Shown one piece after another: positions 38,697 through 48,841 of a stretch of 64,000 bases of DNA. The stretch is from contig NZ_SLZQ01000004.1 in the NCBI RefSeq assembly GCF_004342585.1, positions 62,001 through 126,000 on the forward strand. The letters run 5' to 3'. The notes below the pieces were generated by a model. It saw only the letters and a list, made by a program, of their open reading frames with translations, made no database searches and was not told where the DNA came from. Origin of the DNA: Paucimonas lemoignei (GTDB lineage Bacteria; Pseudomonadota; Gammaproteobacteria; Burkholderiales; Burkholderiaceae_D). Each line of letters starts with the position of its first letter. Position 1 is the stretch's first letter. Both the position numbers and the translations under genes were made by a program.

Positions 38697-40448
38697 TATT
38701 CTATTGACCTGTTCAAGAAAGGTATGGAATCGCTCTGCATTCTGGAAACCGATGACCCGTCCGCCGGGAATTTCCCGCCCTTCGCGGTCAAAGAAAATAA
38801 TGCCCGGCGGCCCGAAGAGCCTGAAGCGCTTCAGCAGCGCCTTGTCATCGTCGTTATTGGCAGTCACATCCGCCTGCAGCAACACCATTTTTTCCAGCTG
38901 CTCTTGCACCCGCGGATCGGTAAAGGTGAACTTTTCCATCTCCTTGCAGGAGACGCACCAGTCGGCGTAGAAATCGAACATGACTGTTTTGCCCTGTGCC
39001 TGTTTCAGAGCAGCGTCGAGTTCGGCAAGCGATTTGACGCGTCGGAATTCGACATGGACGGCTTCATTACCGCGCAGTTTTGCCAGCGGCGCGAGCGGAT
39101 CGCTGGCTCCGGTGGCAGCACCGGTCAGCTGCACGGCGCCAAGCACGCCGAACAGCAGCCCGCATGCTTTAGCCGCCCAACCCGCACGCCGACTCCAAAG
39201 CAGGTAGGCGCCATAGCCGCCAGCCAGCAAGGCCCATCCCAGCATTTGCATTTGTGCCGGCAGTAACGACGACACCATCCACAAAGCCATTGCCAGCATC
39301 AGTACGCCGAAAAAGCGTTTGACTTCTACCATCCACGCGCCGGCACGCGGCAGCAAGGTACCCGCAGAAACGCCGACAAGCAGCAAAGGAATGCTCATTC
39401 CGACCGCCATCGCAAACAGGGCGCTGCCACCGACCAGCACATCGCGCGTCTGGCTAATGTAAATCAACGCGCCCGCCAGCGGCGCCGCCACGCAAGGACC
39501 GACGATCAAGGCGGAAAGCGCTCCCATGACGAATACTCCCGCCAACTTGCCAGCCGCTTGGCGTTCCGAAGCCTGTACCAGCCTAGCTTGAATGAAAGCC
39601 GGCATTTGCATTTGGTAGACATCGAACATGGCGAGCGAGAAGGCTGCCATCAACAAGGCAAAGGCAATCAGGATGGCAGGCTTTTGCAATGCCGCTGCCA
39701 GCCCTTCGCCGATCAAACCCGCAGCGACCCCCAGAGCGGTATAGATCAGCGCCATGCCAAGGGAATAGACGACAGACAGTAAAAAAGCACGCTTGCGGGT
39801 CGTTTGCGCTCCTTCGCCGACAATGATCGACGACAGGATCGGCACCATGGGCAAGACACATGGCGTAAATGCCAACCCGAGCCCCAGCACCAGGAATAGC
39901 GGCACGATCGCCAGCAGCTTGCCACTCTTGAGAGCCGCCTCGATCCTGCCCATTTCCGTTGCCGGTGCTGGAGCGTTGGATAACGTGGCGCCCGTCGGCT
40001 GCAATCCGGCAGTCGGTGTCAATTCCGCGACTGATTCCATCGGCGCGTAGCAAAGCCCCTTGTCGGCGCAGCCCTGGCTAGTTACCTTCAACGTGAAAGC
40101 ACCGCTGGCTTCCACGGGCACGATGACCCTGACTACCTCACGATAGGTTTCGACATTTTTCTGGAATGTCTCGTCGAATTTGACTTTGCCCTCGGGGAGC
40201 TGCGGTGTCTGCAATGACGCGTTTTCCGCCTTGAACTCGAATCGTTCGCGGTACATGTAGTAACCCGGCGCAATGGCAAATTGCACTTCGACAGTCTGCC
40301 GGTCTGCCATGCGCGCGGAAAATTTGAATGCCTGCTCCGGCGGCAGATATTCGTCATCTGCGTGCGCCGCACCTGCCGTCAGCATGGTCATCGCAATCAG
40401 CAATACCCGCAGCAGCGCCGCGAAGGACAAGGGCACTCGCTCAGACAT
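38694..40448 (-). CDS. dsbD: Thiol:disulfide interchange protein DsbD
   Basis: Moves reducing equivalents from cytosolic thioredoxin to the periplasm for DsbC and cytochrome c maturation. The product is 584 aa. A signal peptide ends near AAHA|DDEY; the N-terminal alpha domain has the Cys pair in GCADKGLCYAPM. The central eight-helix part has TPCVLPM and VGPCVAAPL cysteines, and the C-terminal thioredoxin domain has CVSC at 498-501. The start at 40448 has AAGGA 6 bp ahead and overlaps the cutA stop by 8 bp. Confidence 0.96.
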   Translation of the reverse strand: MSERVPLSFAALLRVLLIAMTMLTAGAAHADDEYLPPEQAFKFSARMADRQTVEVQFAIAPGYYMYRERFEFKAENASLQTPQLPEGKVKFDETFQKNVETYREVVRVIVPVEASGAFTLKVTSQGCADKGLCYAPMESVAELTPTAGLQPTGATLSNAPAPATEMGRIEAALKSGKLLAIVPLFLVLGLGLAFTPCVLPMVPILSSIIVGEGAQTTRKRAFLLSVVYSLGMALIYTALGVAAGLIGEGLAAALQKPAILIAFALLMAAFSLAMFDVYQMQMPAFIQARLVQASERQAAGKLAGVFVMGALSALIVGPCVAAPLAGALIYISQTRDVLVGGSALFAMAVGMSIPLLLVGVSAGTLLPRAGAWMVEVKRFFGVLMLAMALWMVSSLLPAQMQMLGWALLAGGYGAYLLWSRRAGWAAKACGLLFGVLGAVQLTGAATGASDPLAPLAKLRGNEAVHVEFRRVKSLAELDAALKQAQGKTVMFDFYADWCVSCKEMEKFTFTDPRVQEQLEKMVLLQADVTANNDDDKALLKRFRLFGPPGIIFFDREGREIPGGRVIGFQNAERFHTFLEQVNRI

Positions 40449-40785
40449 CGATATCCTTTTCTGTTTCTTCGACAATCCACGACAAGTAAGGCGTCCACCC
40501 TGTGCTTGGCGGTATGGCGATAATTTCCGGCACTTCGTAGGGATGATGCTGGCGAATTGCCGCTTCCAGTTCGGAATAGCGGCCAGCGATGGTCTTGATC
40601 AGGAGAGCGGTTTCGGTCGCCTGCTCGACCGCGCCTTTCCAGCGATAGATGGATTGCACGCCCGGCAGGCAATTGACGCAAGCCGCAAGGCGGTTATCTA
40701 CCAGAATGCGGGCCAGGTTTTCTGCACTGGCTTCGTCTGGCATATTGGTCATTACCAGCAGCACGGATTTCATCGTCATTTCCAT
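40441..40785 (-). CDS. cutA: Divalent-cation tolerance protein CutA
   Basis: Small trimeric protein of the PII-like fold linked to copper tolerance; precise role uncertain in the family. The product is 114 aa from 40785. An internal ATG at 40773 (MKSVLLVMTN) has a better-placed GGAA and may be the true start. Conserved RLAACVNCLPGVQSIYRWKG and TALLIKT are present. It overlaps dsbD, a frequent pairing in betaproteobacteria. Confidence 0.95.
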   Translation of the reverse strand: MEMTMKSVLLVMTNMPDEASAENLARILVDNRLAACVNCLPGVQSIYRWKGAVEQATETALLIKTIAGRYSELEAAIRQHHPYEVPEIIAIPPSTGWTPYLSWIVEETEKDIDV

Positions 40786-40801
40786 GGCCGCTAGCGCGGC
40801 A

Positions 40802-41587
40802 TCAAGTCAGCAAACGGCGGCGGGTAAGGATCGTCGCGAGATAAAACGCGCCGACACTATAAATCAGGATAATCGCGAGGTTGAATGCAACGCGATCTGG
40901 CCATCCGCCAAGAATTATGGGGCGCACCAACTCGACCGTAGCGCGCAGCGGCAAAAATTGCGACAACTGTTCCAGCCAGTGCGGCAACTGGGCGACCGGG
41001 TAGTATACCCCCGACAGGAAAATCATGGGCGTGAGCACCAGCGTGAAGTAATAGGTGAAAAAATCATAGTTGCGCGCCAGTGCATTGATCACCAGTCCGA
41101 TCGCGGCAAAGCACAAACCGGTCAGGAACAATAACGGCAGCACCAGTATGGTTGCCGGATGCAAGCCTATTCCCAGTGCGAACATCACCAACAGAATGGC
41201 GATGCCGGAGAATAGCGACTTGGTTGCCGCCCATAAGGCTTCGGCGAGCAGGACGTCATCGAGCGACAGCGGCGCGTTCAGCAATGCTTCCCAGGTCTTC
41301 TGCACATGCATGCGCGAAAACGCCGAATAAAGCGCCTCGAACGAGGCCGCCATCATGATCGACATGCAGATGGAACCAGAAGCCAGGTAATGGATATATG
41401 GGATGCCATCGATGCTTTTCAACAGGCTGCCAAGCCCGTAGCCGAACGCGATCAGCGTGATCAGGGGGTCGGCGACGTTGCCGAGCACGCTGGCTTTGGC
41501 CAGCTTTTTCCATACCAGGAAATTGCGGCGCCAGATCGGCGCGAAGCGCAGCGAAAATTGCGGGAATCGGTATACGTGGTTTGCCAT
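40802..41587 (-). CDS. ABC-2 type exporter permease, NodJ-like
   Basis: Inner-membrane permease of 261 aa with six hydrophobic segments and the ABC-2 signature region near the last helices (PMIFLSGVYYPVAQLP). NodJ in rhizobia exports Nod factor with NodI; in non-symbiotic betaproteobacteria the NodIJ-like pair is common and its substrate unknown. The ATG at 41587 lies 1 bp from the ATPase stop. Followed by cutA after 16 bp. Confidence 0.88.
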   Translation of the reverse strand: MANHVYRFPQFSLRFAPIWRRNFLVWKKLAKASVLGNVADPLITLIAFGYGLGSLLKSIDGIPYIHYLASGSICMSIMMAASFEALYSAFSRMHVQKTWEALLNAPLSLDDVLLAEALWAATKSLFSGIAILLVMFALGIGLHPATILVLPLLFLTGLCFAAIGLVINALARNYDFFTYYFTLVLTPMIFLSGVYYPVAQLPHWLEQLSQFLPLRATVELVRPIILGGWPDRVAFNLAIILIYSVGAFYLATILTRRRLLT

Positions 41588-41588
41588 G

Positions 41589-42521
41589 CTAGTCTCGCAT
41601 TTCACGACCAGTGAGCTTCAGGAACAAGTCTTCCAGGTTGGCAGGCCTGTGCATATATCGTATGCCTTGCACGCCGTGCAAGCTCTCGAGTATAGGCTGC
41701 GCATCGTTGGTGTAACAGAAGACTGTCTCGCCGCTGATTTCCAGTCGTGCCGACTTGCCGCGCCCTTCCCTTTCGGCCCACGCCACCGCATTGTCTCCGA
41801 ATATCTCGACCACCTCAGCTTCGATGTGATGGGCAATCAGCTCGCGTGGCTCGCCTTCGGCAATCAGTTTGCCATGGTCGATCACTGCGAGCCGGTTGCA
41901 CAGCCGCTCCGCCTCGTCCATGAAGTGCGTCGTCAGCAGAATTGTCTTGCCTTCGGAAAGCAGGGTTTTGAGCCGGTCCCAGATCATGTGACGGGCTTGC
42001 GGATCGAGTCCGGTGGTAGGCTCGTCCATGAATATCAGGTCCGGATCATTGACCAGCGCGCGCGCCAGCGTCAGCCGCCGCTTCATGCCGCCGGAAAGTT
42101 CGGCGATCCGGGCGTTGGCCTTGTTGCTGAGGTTGGAAAATTCCAATAGCGCCGGAATGCGCGCCTTGATAGTCGCGTCATCCAAGCCGAAGTAGCGCCC
42201 ATAGACGAGCAGGTTTTCCGCAACCGTAAAATCCGGATCCAGATTATCGCCTTGCGGTACCACACCGACACGCTGCCGTGCCTGGCGCGCATCTTCAGGC
42301 ACGGCGCGGCCGACCAACGTCACCGTTCCCTTATCGGGCGCAGTCAAACCAAGGCAAAGACGCAAGGTCGTGGTCTTGCCTGCACCGTTCGGCCCCAGTA
42401 AACCATAGCATTCCCCTGGCCGTAACGAGAAGGACAAACCATTGACGACGCCAATCCGGGCATCGTCCGTGCCATAGGACTTGTACAGATTATCGACAGA
42501 AAGAATAGCGGCTTCAGTCAT
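41589..42521 (-). CDS. ABC transporter ATP-binding protein, NodI-like
   Basis: ATPase partner of the adjacent permease, 310 aa. Walker [15 protein letters not shown]-loop, signature [15 protein letters not shown], Walker [13 protein letters not shown] and the H-loop [11 protein letters not shown] are complete, with the C-terminal extension typical of NodI/DrrA exporters. The ATG at 42521 is selected by homology ([17 protein letters not shown]). Substrate unknown. Confidence 0.92.
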   Translation of the reverse strand: MTEAAILSVDNLYKSYGTDDARIGVVNGLSFSLRPGECYGLLGPNGAGKTTTLRLCLGLTAPDKGTVTLVGRAVPEDARQARQRVGVVPQGDNLDPDFTVAENLLVYGRYFGLDDATIKARIPALLEFSNLSNKANARIAELSGGMKRRLTLARALVNDPDLIFMDEPTTGLDPQARHMIWDRLKTLLSEGKTILLTTHFMDEAERLCNRLAVIDHGKLIAEGEPRELIAHHIEAEVVEIFGDNAVAWAEREGRGKSARLEISGETVFCYTNDAQPILESLHGVQGIRYMHRPANLEDLFLKLTGREMRD

Positions 42522-42574
42522 GAATAGTATGTTTACAACAATCGCCACTATATTGCCACAGATGGCAGCATGCT

Positions 42575-42610
42575 GAAAAAACAAAAGCCAGGCAATGCCT
42601 GGCTTTTTTC
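42575..42610. terminator. bidirectional terminator downstream of rplQ
   Basis: AGCCAGGC/GCCTGGCT (42586-42593, 42597-42604) with a 3-nt loop has an A-rich flank on the left and TTTTTT on the right. It ends the rplQ (alpha operon) transcript on the minus strand, with TTTTGTTTTTT after the stem. Confidence 0.8.
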
Positions 42611-42635
42611 ACTACTGTAGAAGGAATCAGTCTGA

Positions 42636-43031
42636 TTATTCAGCGCTGGTATCTTCGACAGCTTCGGTGGTTTCCGGACGATCGACGAGCTCGATGAATG
42701 CCATCGGTGCATTGTCGCCTTGGCGGAAACCCATTTTCAGGATACGCAGGTAACCGCCGTTGCGGTTAGCGTAACGCGGGCCCAATTCAGCAAACAGTTT
42801 GACGACGATTTCACGGTCGCGCAGACGGTTGAAAGCCAGACGCTTGTTTGCCAGCGAATCAGTCTTGCCCAGGGTGAGGATCGGCTCGACAACGCGGCGC
42901 AATTCCTTGGCTTTCGGCAGAGTGGTCTTGATGGCTTCATGACGCAGCAGGGAAACGGTCATGTTGCGCAGCATGGCCAGACGGTGCGAGGACGTGCGGT
43001 TAAGTTTACGGAGGCCGTGACGGTGACGCAT
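42636..43031 (-). CDS. rplQ: 50S ribosomal protein L17
   Basis: Large-subunit protein near the exit tunnel. The product is 131 aa, starting [17 protein letters not shown], the invariant family N-terminus. The last 15 residues are acidic ([11 protein letters not shown]). Last gene of the alpha operon, 161 bp after rpoA; that gap has a hairpin with a weak T-run just past the rpoA stop. Confidence 0.98.
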   Translation of the reverse strand: MRHRHGLRKLNRTSSHRLAMLRNMTVSLLRHEAIKTTLPKAKELRRVVEPILTLGKTDSLANKRLAFNRLRDREIVVKLFAELGPRYANRNGGYLRILKMGFRQGDNAPMAFIELVDRPETTEAVEDTSAE

Positions 43032-43159
43032 GGTATTTCCTTTCAGTTGTGAGTTTAAGTCCAGCTCTTCTATCGGCTAACTACAAGGCTATGCCGCGGG
43101 CCGGTGTGAATCAAAGATTGCTTTCCCGACGACGAAGAAAGCGGTACGACAGAAACGAA

Positions 43160-43184
43160 CCGGAGCCACGCAATGCAACTCCGG
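43160..43184 (-). other. hairpin after rpoA stop
   Basis: CCGGAG/CTCCGG (43184-43179 with 43165-43160) with a 13-nt loop, followed by TTCGTTTC on the minus strand. Too weak a U-tract for a confident terminator; possibly an mRNA processing or stability element between rpoA and rplQ. Confidence 0.35.
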
Positions 43185-43192
43185 CCAATTCA

Positions 43193-44170
43193 TTACTTCT
43201 CGAGACCAGCCGGCGGCCAGTTTTCGAGCTTCATGCCGAGAGTCAGACCACGCGACGCCAGCACTTCCTTGATTTCATTCAGGGATTTGCGGCCCAAGTT
43301 CGGGGTCTTCAGCAATTCATTTTCGCTACGCTGGATCAGGTCGCCAATGTAGTAAATATTTTCGGCCTTCAGGCAGTTCGCCGAACGGACGGTCAGTTCC
43401 AGATCGTCGACCGGACGCAGCAGGATCGGATCAACCGACGGAGCACGCGACGGTGCTTCCGCAGCGGCTTCGGTGCCTTCCAGCGCGGCGAAGACATTCA
43501 ATTGATCGACCAGCACGCGAGCCGACTGGCGGATCGCTTCTTCCGGCGAGATGACGCCATTGGTTTCGATATTGATGACCAGCTTGTCCAGGTCGGTACG
43601 CTGTTCCACGCGGGCGGATTCAACCGCATACGACACGCGGCGAACCGGCGAGAACGAAGCGTCCAGGATGATACGACCGATGGTCTTGTTCGCATCTTCC
43701 GACAGGCGACGCACGTTACCAGGCAGGTAACCACGGCCTTTTTCGACCTTGATCTGCATGTCCAACTTGCCGCCGGCAGTCAGGTGCGCGATCACGTGAT
43801 CCGGGTTCACCAGTTCAACGTCATGCGGCAGGTCGATATCCGACGCCAATACCGGACCTTCGCTTTCCTTCTTCAGGGTCAGCGTGACTTCATCGCGGTT
43901 ATGCAGCTTGAACACCACGCCCTTCAGGTTCAGCAACAGGTCGACGACATCTTCCTGCACGCCGTCCAGCGACGAATATTCATGCACGACGCCAGCGATC
44001 GTCACTTCGGTCGGCGCGTAGCCAACCATCGACGACAGCAGCACGCGACGAAGCGCATTGCCGAGCGTGTGGCCATAGCCGCGCTCGAACGGCTCCATGA
44101 CGACCTTGGCATGGCCGGGGCCGAGGGCCTCGACTTCGATAATACGGGGTTTCAACAAACTATTTTGCAT
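43193..44170 (-). CDS. rpoA: RNA polymerase alpha subunit
   Basis: Scaffold for polymerase assembly; the C-terminal domain contacts UP elements and activators. The product is 325 aa. The N-terminal domain ([19 protein letters not shown]) and the C-terminal domain with the R265-type region ([22 protein letters not shown]) are complete, joined by a linker with [12 protein letters not shown]. Strong terminator-like structure precedes it in the rpsD/rpoA gap. Confidence 0.99.
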   Translation of the reverse strand: MQNSLLKPRIIEVEALGPGHAKVVMEPFERGYGHTLGNALRRVLLSSMVGYAPTEVTIAGVVHEYSSLDGVQEDVVDLLLNLKGVVFKLHNRDEVTLTLKKESEGPVLASDIDLPHDVELVNPDHVIAHLTAGGKLDMQIKVEKGRGYLPGNVRRLSEDANKTIGRIILDASFSPVRRVSYAVESARVEQRTDLDKLVINIETNGVISPEEAIRQSARVLVDQLNVFAALEGTEAAAEAPSRAPSVDPILLRPVDDLELTVRSANCLKAENIYYIGDLIQRSENELLKTPNLGRKSLNEIKEVLASRGLTLGMKLENWPPAGLEK

Positions 44171-44228
44171 GGAAGAATGTCCTTTTCAATACCCTCGGCT
44201 CGTTACACCGATAAGGCTGATGGCATTA

Positions 44229-44266
44229 CAAAAAATGCCCGCAGGCCCGATACGGGCCAACGGGCA
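44229..44266 (-). terminator. strong terminator-like hairpin between rpsD and rpoA
   Basis: TGCCCG/CGGGCA and GGCCCG/CGGGCC form a 12-bp stem interrupted by one 2x2 internal loop, with an ATA-type tip, and six T follow on the minus strand (A-run 44230-44235). It lies 12 bp past the rpsD stop. It would cut rpsD readthrough into rpoA unless antiterminated; a weak TTGTAA...TGTAAC promoter may lie downstream. Confidence 0.7.
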
Positions 44267-44277
44267 GAGAGACGAGA

Positions 44278-44901
44278 TTAACGCGAATACAATTCGACGA
44301 TCAGCGATTCATTGACGTCAGCGGCGATTTCGCTGCGGTCCGGAGCAGACTTGAAGGTGCCTTCCATCTTCTTGGAATCGACCGTCACCCACGACGGCAT
44401 GCCGACTTGCTCAGCCAGCGACAGCGCTTCCAGAATACGAGCTTGCTTCTTGGCTTTTTCACGCACAGCAACCACGTCGCCTGCCTTCACTTGATAGGAA
44501 GCGATGTTGACGACGGTGCCGTTCACGGTGAATGCCTTGTGGCTGACCAGCTGGCGTGCTTCAGCGCGGGTCGAACCGAAGCCCATGCGGTAGGCAACGT
44601 TGTCCAGACGGGATTCGAGCAGCTTCAGCAGCGTTTCACCGGTGTTGCCCTTGCGGCGCTCGGCTTCAGCGAAGTATCGGCGGAACTGGCGCTCCAGGAT
44701 GCCGTAAATGCGCTTGACCTTTTGCTTTTCACGGAGCTGGTTACCATAGTCTGAGGTACGAGCACCCGAAGTACGGCCATGCTGGCCAGGCTTCGAATCA
44801 AGCTTGCACTTGGAATCCAGCGAGCGGCGGGCGCTCTTCAGGAAAAGGTCAGTGCCTTCACGGCGGGAGAGTTTAGCTTTAGGTCCGATATAACGTGCCA
44901 C
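44278..44901 (-). CDS. rpsD: 30S ribosomal protein S4
   Basis: Primary 16S-binding protein that also autoregulates the alpha operon in E. coli. The product is 207 aa with an S4 RNA-binding domain (about 97-160). Start codon is GTG at 44901 ([16 protein letters not shown]), supported by AAGGA upstream. Hairpins flank the gene on both sides, so it may be an independently adjusted segment of the operon. Confidence 0.98.
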   Translation of the reverse strand: MARYIGPKAKLSRREGTDLFLKSARRSLDSKCKLDSKPGQHGRTSGARTSDYGNQLREKQKVKRIYGILERQFRRYFAEAERRKGNTGETLLKLLESRLDNVAYRMGFGSTRAEARQLVSHKAFTVNGTVVNIASYQVKAGDVVAVREKAKKQARILEALSLAEQVGMPSWVTVDSKKMEGTFKSAPDRSEIAADVNESLIVELYSR

Positions 44902-44988
44902 GGTATTTTCCTTTGTTTATCAATGACGCCCCGAGCCTCGGCAGGCCAGGCGCTAGTTTGACTGACCAGCAATCAAACAGTGGGCTTA

Positions 44989-45018
44989 AGACAAAACCCG
45001 CTAGACTAGCCAGCGGGC
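44989..45018 (-). terminator. terminator-like hairpin between rpsK and rpsD
   Basis: CCCGCT/AGCGGG (45017-45012, 45002-44997), extendable by a G-U and a G-C pair, followed by TTTTGTCTT on the minus strand. Also in this gap, a TATAAT (45043-45038) abuts the rpsK stop but lacks a good -35. Confidence 0.5.
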
Positions 45019-45045
45019 AATTTACTGCAAACCGCAAATTATAGC

Positions 45046-45450
45046 TTAAATGCGGCGACGCTTCGGCGGACGGCAACCGTTGTGCGGAACCGGCGTCACG
45101 TCCTGGATCTGGGTGATCTTGATACCCAGGTTGTTCAGCGCGCGAACTGCGGATTCGCGACCCGGACCCGGCCCTTTGATACGCACTTCCAGATTCTTGA
45201 TGCCGCTTTCTTGAGCAACACGGCCAGCCGCTTCAGCTGCAACCTGAGCTGCGAACGGGGTCGACTTACGCGAACCCTTGAAGCCAGCGCCACCGGAGGT
45301 CGCCCACGACAGAGCATTGCCCTGACGGTCGGTGATCGTGATGATGGTATTGTTGAAGGAAGCGTGGATATGCGCGATGCCTTCAGCAACGTTCTTTTTG
45401 ACTTTCTTGCGCGCGCGGGCTGCTGCGGCGCTGCTTGGTGCTTTTGCCAT
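45046..45450 (-). CDS. rpsK: 30S ribosomal protein S11
   Basis: Platform protein of the 30S subunit near the mRNA exit. The product is 134 aa. [31 protein letters not shown] and the C-terminal [17 protein letters not shown] are the invariant blocks. An Ala/Lys-rich N-terminus ([20 protein letters not shown]) is normal in this group. 34 bp after rpsM. Confidence 0.98.
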   Translation of the reverse strand: MAKAPSSAAAARARKKVKKNVAEGIAHIHASFNNTIITITDRQGNALSWATSGGAGFKGSRKSTPFAAQVAAEAAGRVAQESGIKNLEVRIKGPGPGRESAVRALNNLGIKITQIQDVTPVPHNGCRPPKRRRI

Positions 45451-45484
45451 GATGTTTTTCCTTGAATCCGACTAGCTGCCTGGA

Positions 45485-45850
45485 TTATTTCTTCAGCGAT
45501 TGCGCTGCCTTGCGCGGGCCCTTACGGGTACGAGCATTGGTGCGAGTACGTTGACCGCGGCATGGCAAGCCTTTGCGATGACGCAGGCCGCGGTAGCAAC
45601 CCAAGTCCATCAAACGCTTGATGTTCATGGACAACTCACGGCGCAGATCGCCTTCGACCACGAACTTGCCGATTTCATCGCGCAGCTTTTCCAGCTCGTT
45701 GTCATCCAGGTCCTTGACCTTCTTGTTGGTCGGGACACCGGTCTTTACGCAGATGTCTTCTGCGCGGGGACGACCAATACCATAGATGGCGGTCAGGCCG
45801 ATTACGGTGTGCTGATGGTTGGGGATATTGACCCCTGCGATACGTGCCAT
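45485..45850 (-). CDS. rpsM: 30S ribosomal protein S13
   Basis: Head protein of the 30S subunit, contacts P-site tRNA and L5. The product is 121 aa, with [26 protein letters not shown] and the basic tail [16 protein letters not shown]. First gene of the classical alpha operon, 27 bp after rpmJ. Confidence 0.98.
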   Translation of the reverse strand: MARIAGVNIPNHQHTVIGLTAIYGIGRPRAEDICVKTGVPTNKKVKDLDDNELEKLRDEIGKFVVEGDLRRELSMNIKRLMDLGCYRGLRHRKGLPCRGQRTRTNARTRKGPRKAAQSLKK

Positions 45851-45877
45851 TCGTTATTCCTCGATCAATAACGTTAA

Positions 45878-45991
45878 TTAACCCTGGCGCTGCTTGTGAC
45901 GCGGTTCAGTGCAGATGACACGAACGACGCCTTTGCGCTTGATGATTTTGCAGTTGCGGCAGATCCGCTTGACGGATGCGAGCACTTTCAT
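45878..45991 (-). CDS. rpmJ: 50S ribosomal protein L36
   Basis: A 37-aa zinc-ribbon ribosomal protein, reading [16 protein letters not shown] from ATG at 45991 and ending RHKQRQG. Cysteines C11, C14 and C27 with H32 form the zinc site, so this is the zinc-containing (C+) form. It sits between infA and rpsM. Confidence 0.97.
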   Translation of the reverse strand: MKVLASVKRICRNCKIIKRKGVVRVICTEPRHKQRQG

Positions 45992-46061
45992 TTTTGCCCT
46001 CTTTCTTTCATTTTCTAAAACATCGCGGGACGGAAGTTTACCAACCTGCCCCAATCAATCA

Positions 46062-46280
46062 TTACTTGGTGCGGAATACGATACGTGCACGACTCAAGTC
46101 ATACGGCGTCAATTCCACCGTTACCTTATCGCCGGGCAGGATACGGATGTAATTCATCCGCATCTTTCCGGAGATATGGCCAAGTACGACATGACCGTTT
46201 TCCAGCTTGACCCTGAACGTTGCATTCGGGAGGTTCTCCAGAACCTCGCCCTGCATCTGAATTACGTCGTCTTTTGCCAT
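46062..46280 (-). CDS. infA: Translation initiation factor IF-1
   Basis: OB-fold factor occupying the ribosomal A site during initiation. The product is 72 aa, the standard length, beginning [20 protein letters not shown]. Placed between secY and rpmJ as in many betaproteobacteria, unlike E. coli, where infA is elsewhere. Confidence 0.98.
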   Translation of the reverse strand: MAKDDVIQMQGEVLENLPNATFRVKLENGHVVLGHISGKMRMNYIRILPGDKVTVELTPYDLSRARIVFRTK

Positions 46281-46304
46281 GCGTTTAGCTCATTCTCCTG
46301 CCGC

Positions 46305-47636
46305 TTAACGCATCGGCAGGCCACCCTTGAAATTAGCCTTGCGCAGCAGCGATTCATATTGCTGCGACATCACGTAGTTCTGTACCTGGGCCATGAAATC
46401 CATGGTTACCACCACGATAATCAGCAGTGACGTACCACCGAAGTAGAACGGCACTTGCCATTTCGCGATCAGGAATTCCGGCATCAGGCACACCAGCGTG
46501 ATGTACACCGCACCAACCAGGGTCAGACGCGTGAGAATCTTGTCGATATAACGCGCAGTCTGTTCACCCGGACGAATTCCTGGAACAAAGGCACCGCTTT
46601 TCTTCAAGTTGTCTGCAGTTTCCTTGCTGTTAAAGACCAGCGCGGTATAGAAAAAGCAGAAAAACACGATTGCAATGGCGTACAACAAGGCATGGATCGG
46701 CTCGCCTGGCGCCAGCGACGCTGCCAGATCCTTCAGGAAGCGCACAACCGAATTGGTAGTGTCACCCGAAGTAAACCAGCTTGTGATCGTTGCCGGAAAC
46801 AGGATGATCGACGATGCAAAAATCGGAGGAATCACGCCTGCCATGTTTAATTTCAATGGCAAATGACTGCTCTGACCACCGTAAATCTTGTTGCCTACCT
46901 GCCGCTTTGCATAATTGACGAGGATCTTGCGCTGACCGCGTTCAATGAACACCACCAGGTAAGTTACCGCCGCCGCCAGTATGCAAATCACGATGGCCGA
47001 CAAGGCATTCATGGAACCGGTACGTACCAGTTCGAATAAACCACCCAATGCGCTTGGCAAACCTGCTGCGATACCGGCAAAAATGATGATCGAAATGCCG
47101 TTACCCAAACCACGCTCGGTAATTTGCTCGCCCAGCCACATCAGGAACATGGTGCCCGTCACCAGGGTTACCACAGCCGTCATACGGAACGCAGGCCCCG
47201 GATCCAGCACCAGGCCAGCTTGCGACTCCAACGCAACCGCTATGCCGAACGCCTGGAACATCGCCAGCAACAACGTGCCGTAGCGCGTGTACTGCGTGAT
47301 CTTGCGACGGCCCGACTCGCCCTCTTTTTTCAATGCTTCGAGCTGCGGCGATACCACCGTCAACAGCTGCATAATGATCGACGCCGAAATGTACGGCATG
47401 ATCCCTAATGCGAAGATCGTAAAGCGAGACAAGGCACCGCCTGAGAACATATTAAACATGCCCAGAATACCACCCTGGTTCTGTTTAAATAGTTGCGCCA
47501 GCTGAGTCGGATCGATCCCCGGTACCGGAATATGTGCACCGATACGATATACCACCAATGCGCCCAGCAGGAACCACAAACGGGCCCACGGGAAACCGCT
47601 CACCGAGCGCTTGGCGTTTTGAGGAGCAGTAGCCAA
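46305..47636 (-). CDS. secY: Preprotein translocase subunit SecY
   Basis: Channel-forming subunit of the SecYEG translocon in the inner membrane. The product is 443 aa with ten predicted transmembrane helices. Family blocks [22 protein letters not shown] and the C-terminal [16 protein letters not shown] are present. It follows rplO by 25 bp in the spc operon. Confidence 0.98.
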   Translation of the reverse strand: MATAPQNAKRSVSGFPWARLWFLLGALVVYRIGAHIPVPGIDPTQLAQLFKQNQGGILGMFNMFSGGALSRFTIFALGIMPYISASIIMQLLTVVSPQLEALKKEGESGRRKITQYTRYGTLLLAMFQAFGIAVALESQAGLVLDPGPAFRMTAVVTLVTGTMFLMWLGEQITERGLGNGISIIIFAGIAAGLPSALGGLFELVRTGSMNALSAIVICILAAAVTYLVVFIERGQRKILVNYAKRQVGNKIYGGQSSHLPLKLNMAGVIPPIFASSIILFPATITSWFTSGDTTNSVVRFLKDLAASLAPGEPIHALLYAIAIVFFCFFYTALVFNSKETADNLKKSGAFVPGIRPGEQTARYIDKILTRLTLVGAVYITLVCLMPEFLIAKWQVPFYFGGTSLLIIVVVTMDFMAQVQNYVMSQQYESLLRKANFKGGLPMR

Positions 47637-47661
47637 TTCTTACTCCCGGTTAGCCGATGCT

Positions 47662-48093
47662 TTACGCAATGGAGCCACCAGCGGCTTCGATCGCAGCCTT
47701 GGCACCCTTGGTTGCGGTCACGCCCTTCAGGGTGATTTTCTTGCTGATTTCACCAGCCAGGATGACACGAACCGAACGCGCCAGTTCGCCTACCAGGCCA
47801 GCCTGCTTCAGGGACAGGATGTCCACTTCGGCAACAGGCAGGTTGTTCAGGTCGCCCAGACGAACCTCAGCCTTGAACGGCTTAGCCAACGACTTGAAGC
47901 CACGCTTCGGCAGACGGCGCTGCAGCGGCATTTGACCGCCTTCGAAGCCGACTTTGTGGAAACCGCCCGAACGCGACTTCTGACCTTTGTGGCCGCGGCC
48001 GGCAGTCTTGCCCAGGCCCGAACCGATACCGCGACCGACGCGACGCTTCGTGTGCTTGGCGCCGGCTGCCGGTTGAATGTTATTCAATTCCAT
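47662..48093 (-). CDS. rplO: 50S ribosomal protein L15
   Basis: Late-assembly 50S protein. The product is 143 aa; the ATG at 48093 ([18 protein letters not shown]) has GGAG 7 bp upstream and is preferred over one 12 bp earlier. [19 protein letters not shown] is the basic N-terminal loop. Placed between rpmD and secY. Confidence 0.98.
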   Translation of the reverse strand: MELNNIQPAAGAKHTKRRVGRGIGSGLGKTAGRGHKGQKSRSGGFHKVGFEGGQMPLQRRLPKRGFKSLAKPFKAEVRLGDLNNLPVAEVDILSLKQAGLVGELARSVRVILAGEISKKITLKGVTATKGAKAAIEAAGGSIA

Positions 48094-48120
48094 GGTTTGC
48101 TCCACTCATAAGCGCCAGGC

Positions 48121-48300
48121 TTACGAGATCACTTTCACGAGATACGAAACCTTGTTGATCATGCCGCGCACAGCAGGAGTATCCTGCAGTTCCGAAACGG
48201 AATTCACGCGACGCAGGCCCAGACCACGCACGGTGGCGCGGTGGTCTTGACGAGTGCCGATCAAGCCCTTAACCAGTTTCACTTTTACGGTATTTGCCAT
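48121..48300 (-). CDS. rpmD: 50S ribosomal protein L30
   Basis: A 59-aa protein (ATG at 48300, [20 protein letters not shown]). The longer in-frame reading extends into the end of rpsE and is not conserved. Lies 10 bp after rpsE. Confidence 0.97.
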   Translation of the reverse strand: MANTVKVKLVKGLIGTRQDHRATVRGLGLRRVNSVSELQDTPAVRGMINKVSYLVKVIS

Positions 48301-48310
48301 GTCGATCACC

Positions 48311-48829
48311 TTAACCCAGAATTTCTTCGACAGACTTGCCGCGCTTGGCTGCAATCTCCGAAGGCGTGCTCATCTTGGCCAAGCCATTCAGGGTAGCGCG
48401 GACCATGTTGTACGGATTGGTCGAGCCATTGGACTTGGCGACCACGTTGGTCACGCCCATGACTTCGAAAATCGCGCGCATCGGACCGCCGGCGATCACA
48501 CCGGTACCATCCTTGGCGGGCGCAATCATCACTGACGATGCGCCATGCTTGCCGTTTACGGTGTGCTGCAGCGTGCCGTTCTTCAAGCTGACCTTGATCA
48601 TCTTGCGACGAGCTTCTTCCATTGCCTTCTGCACTGCGACCGGCACTTCCTTCGATTTGCCCTTGCCCATGCCGATGCGGCCATCGCCGTCACCAACCAC
48701 GACCAGTGCTGCGAAACCCATGATACGGCCGCCCTTCACCACTTTGGTGACGCGGTTAACCGCAATCATTTTTTCGCGCATGCCGTCATCGGGCTTGTCG
48801 CTTTGCGTTTTTGCTTGCATCTTTGCCAT
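48311..48829 (-). CDS. rpsE: 30S ribosomal protein S5
   Basis: Fidelity-related 30S protein at the mRNA entry site. The product is 172 aa with the double-stranded-RNA-binding-like N-terminal domain ([21 protein letters not shown]) and the S5 C-terminal domain ([23 protein letters not shown]). Confidence 0.98.
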   Translation of the reverse strand: MAKMQAKTQSDKPDDGMREKMIAVNRVTKVVKGGRIMGFAALVVVGDGDGRIGMGKGKSKEVPVAVQKAMEEARRKMIKVSLKNGTLQHTVNGKHGASSVMIAPAKDGTGVIAGGPMRAIFEVMGVTNVVAKSNGSTNPYNMVRATLNGLAKMSTPSEIAAKRGKSVEEILG

Positions 48830-48841
48830 GACGATTCTTCC

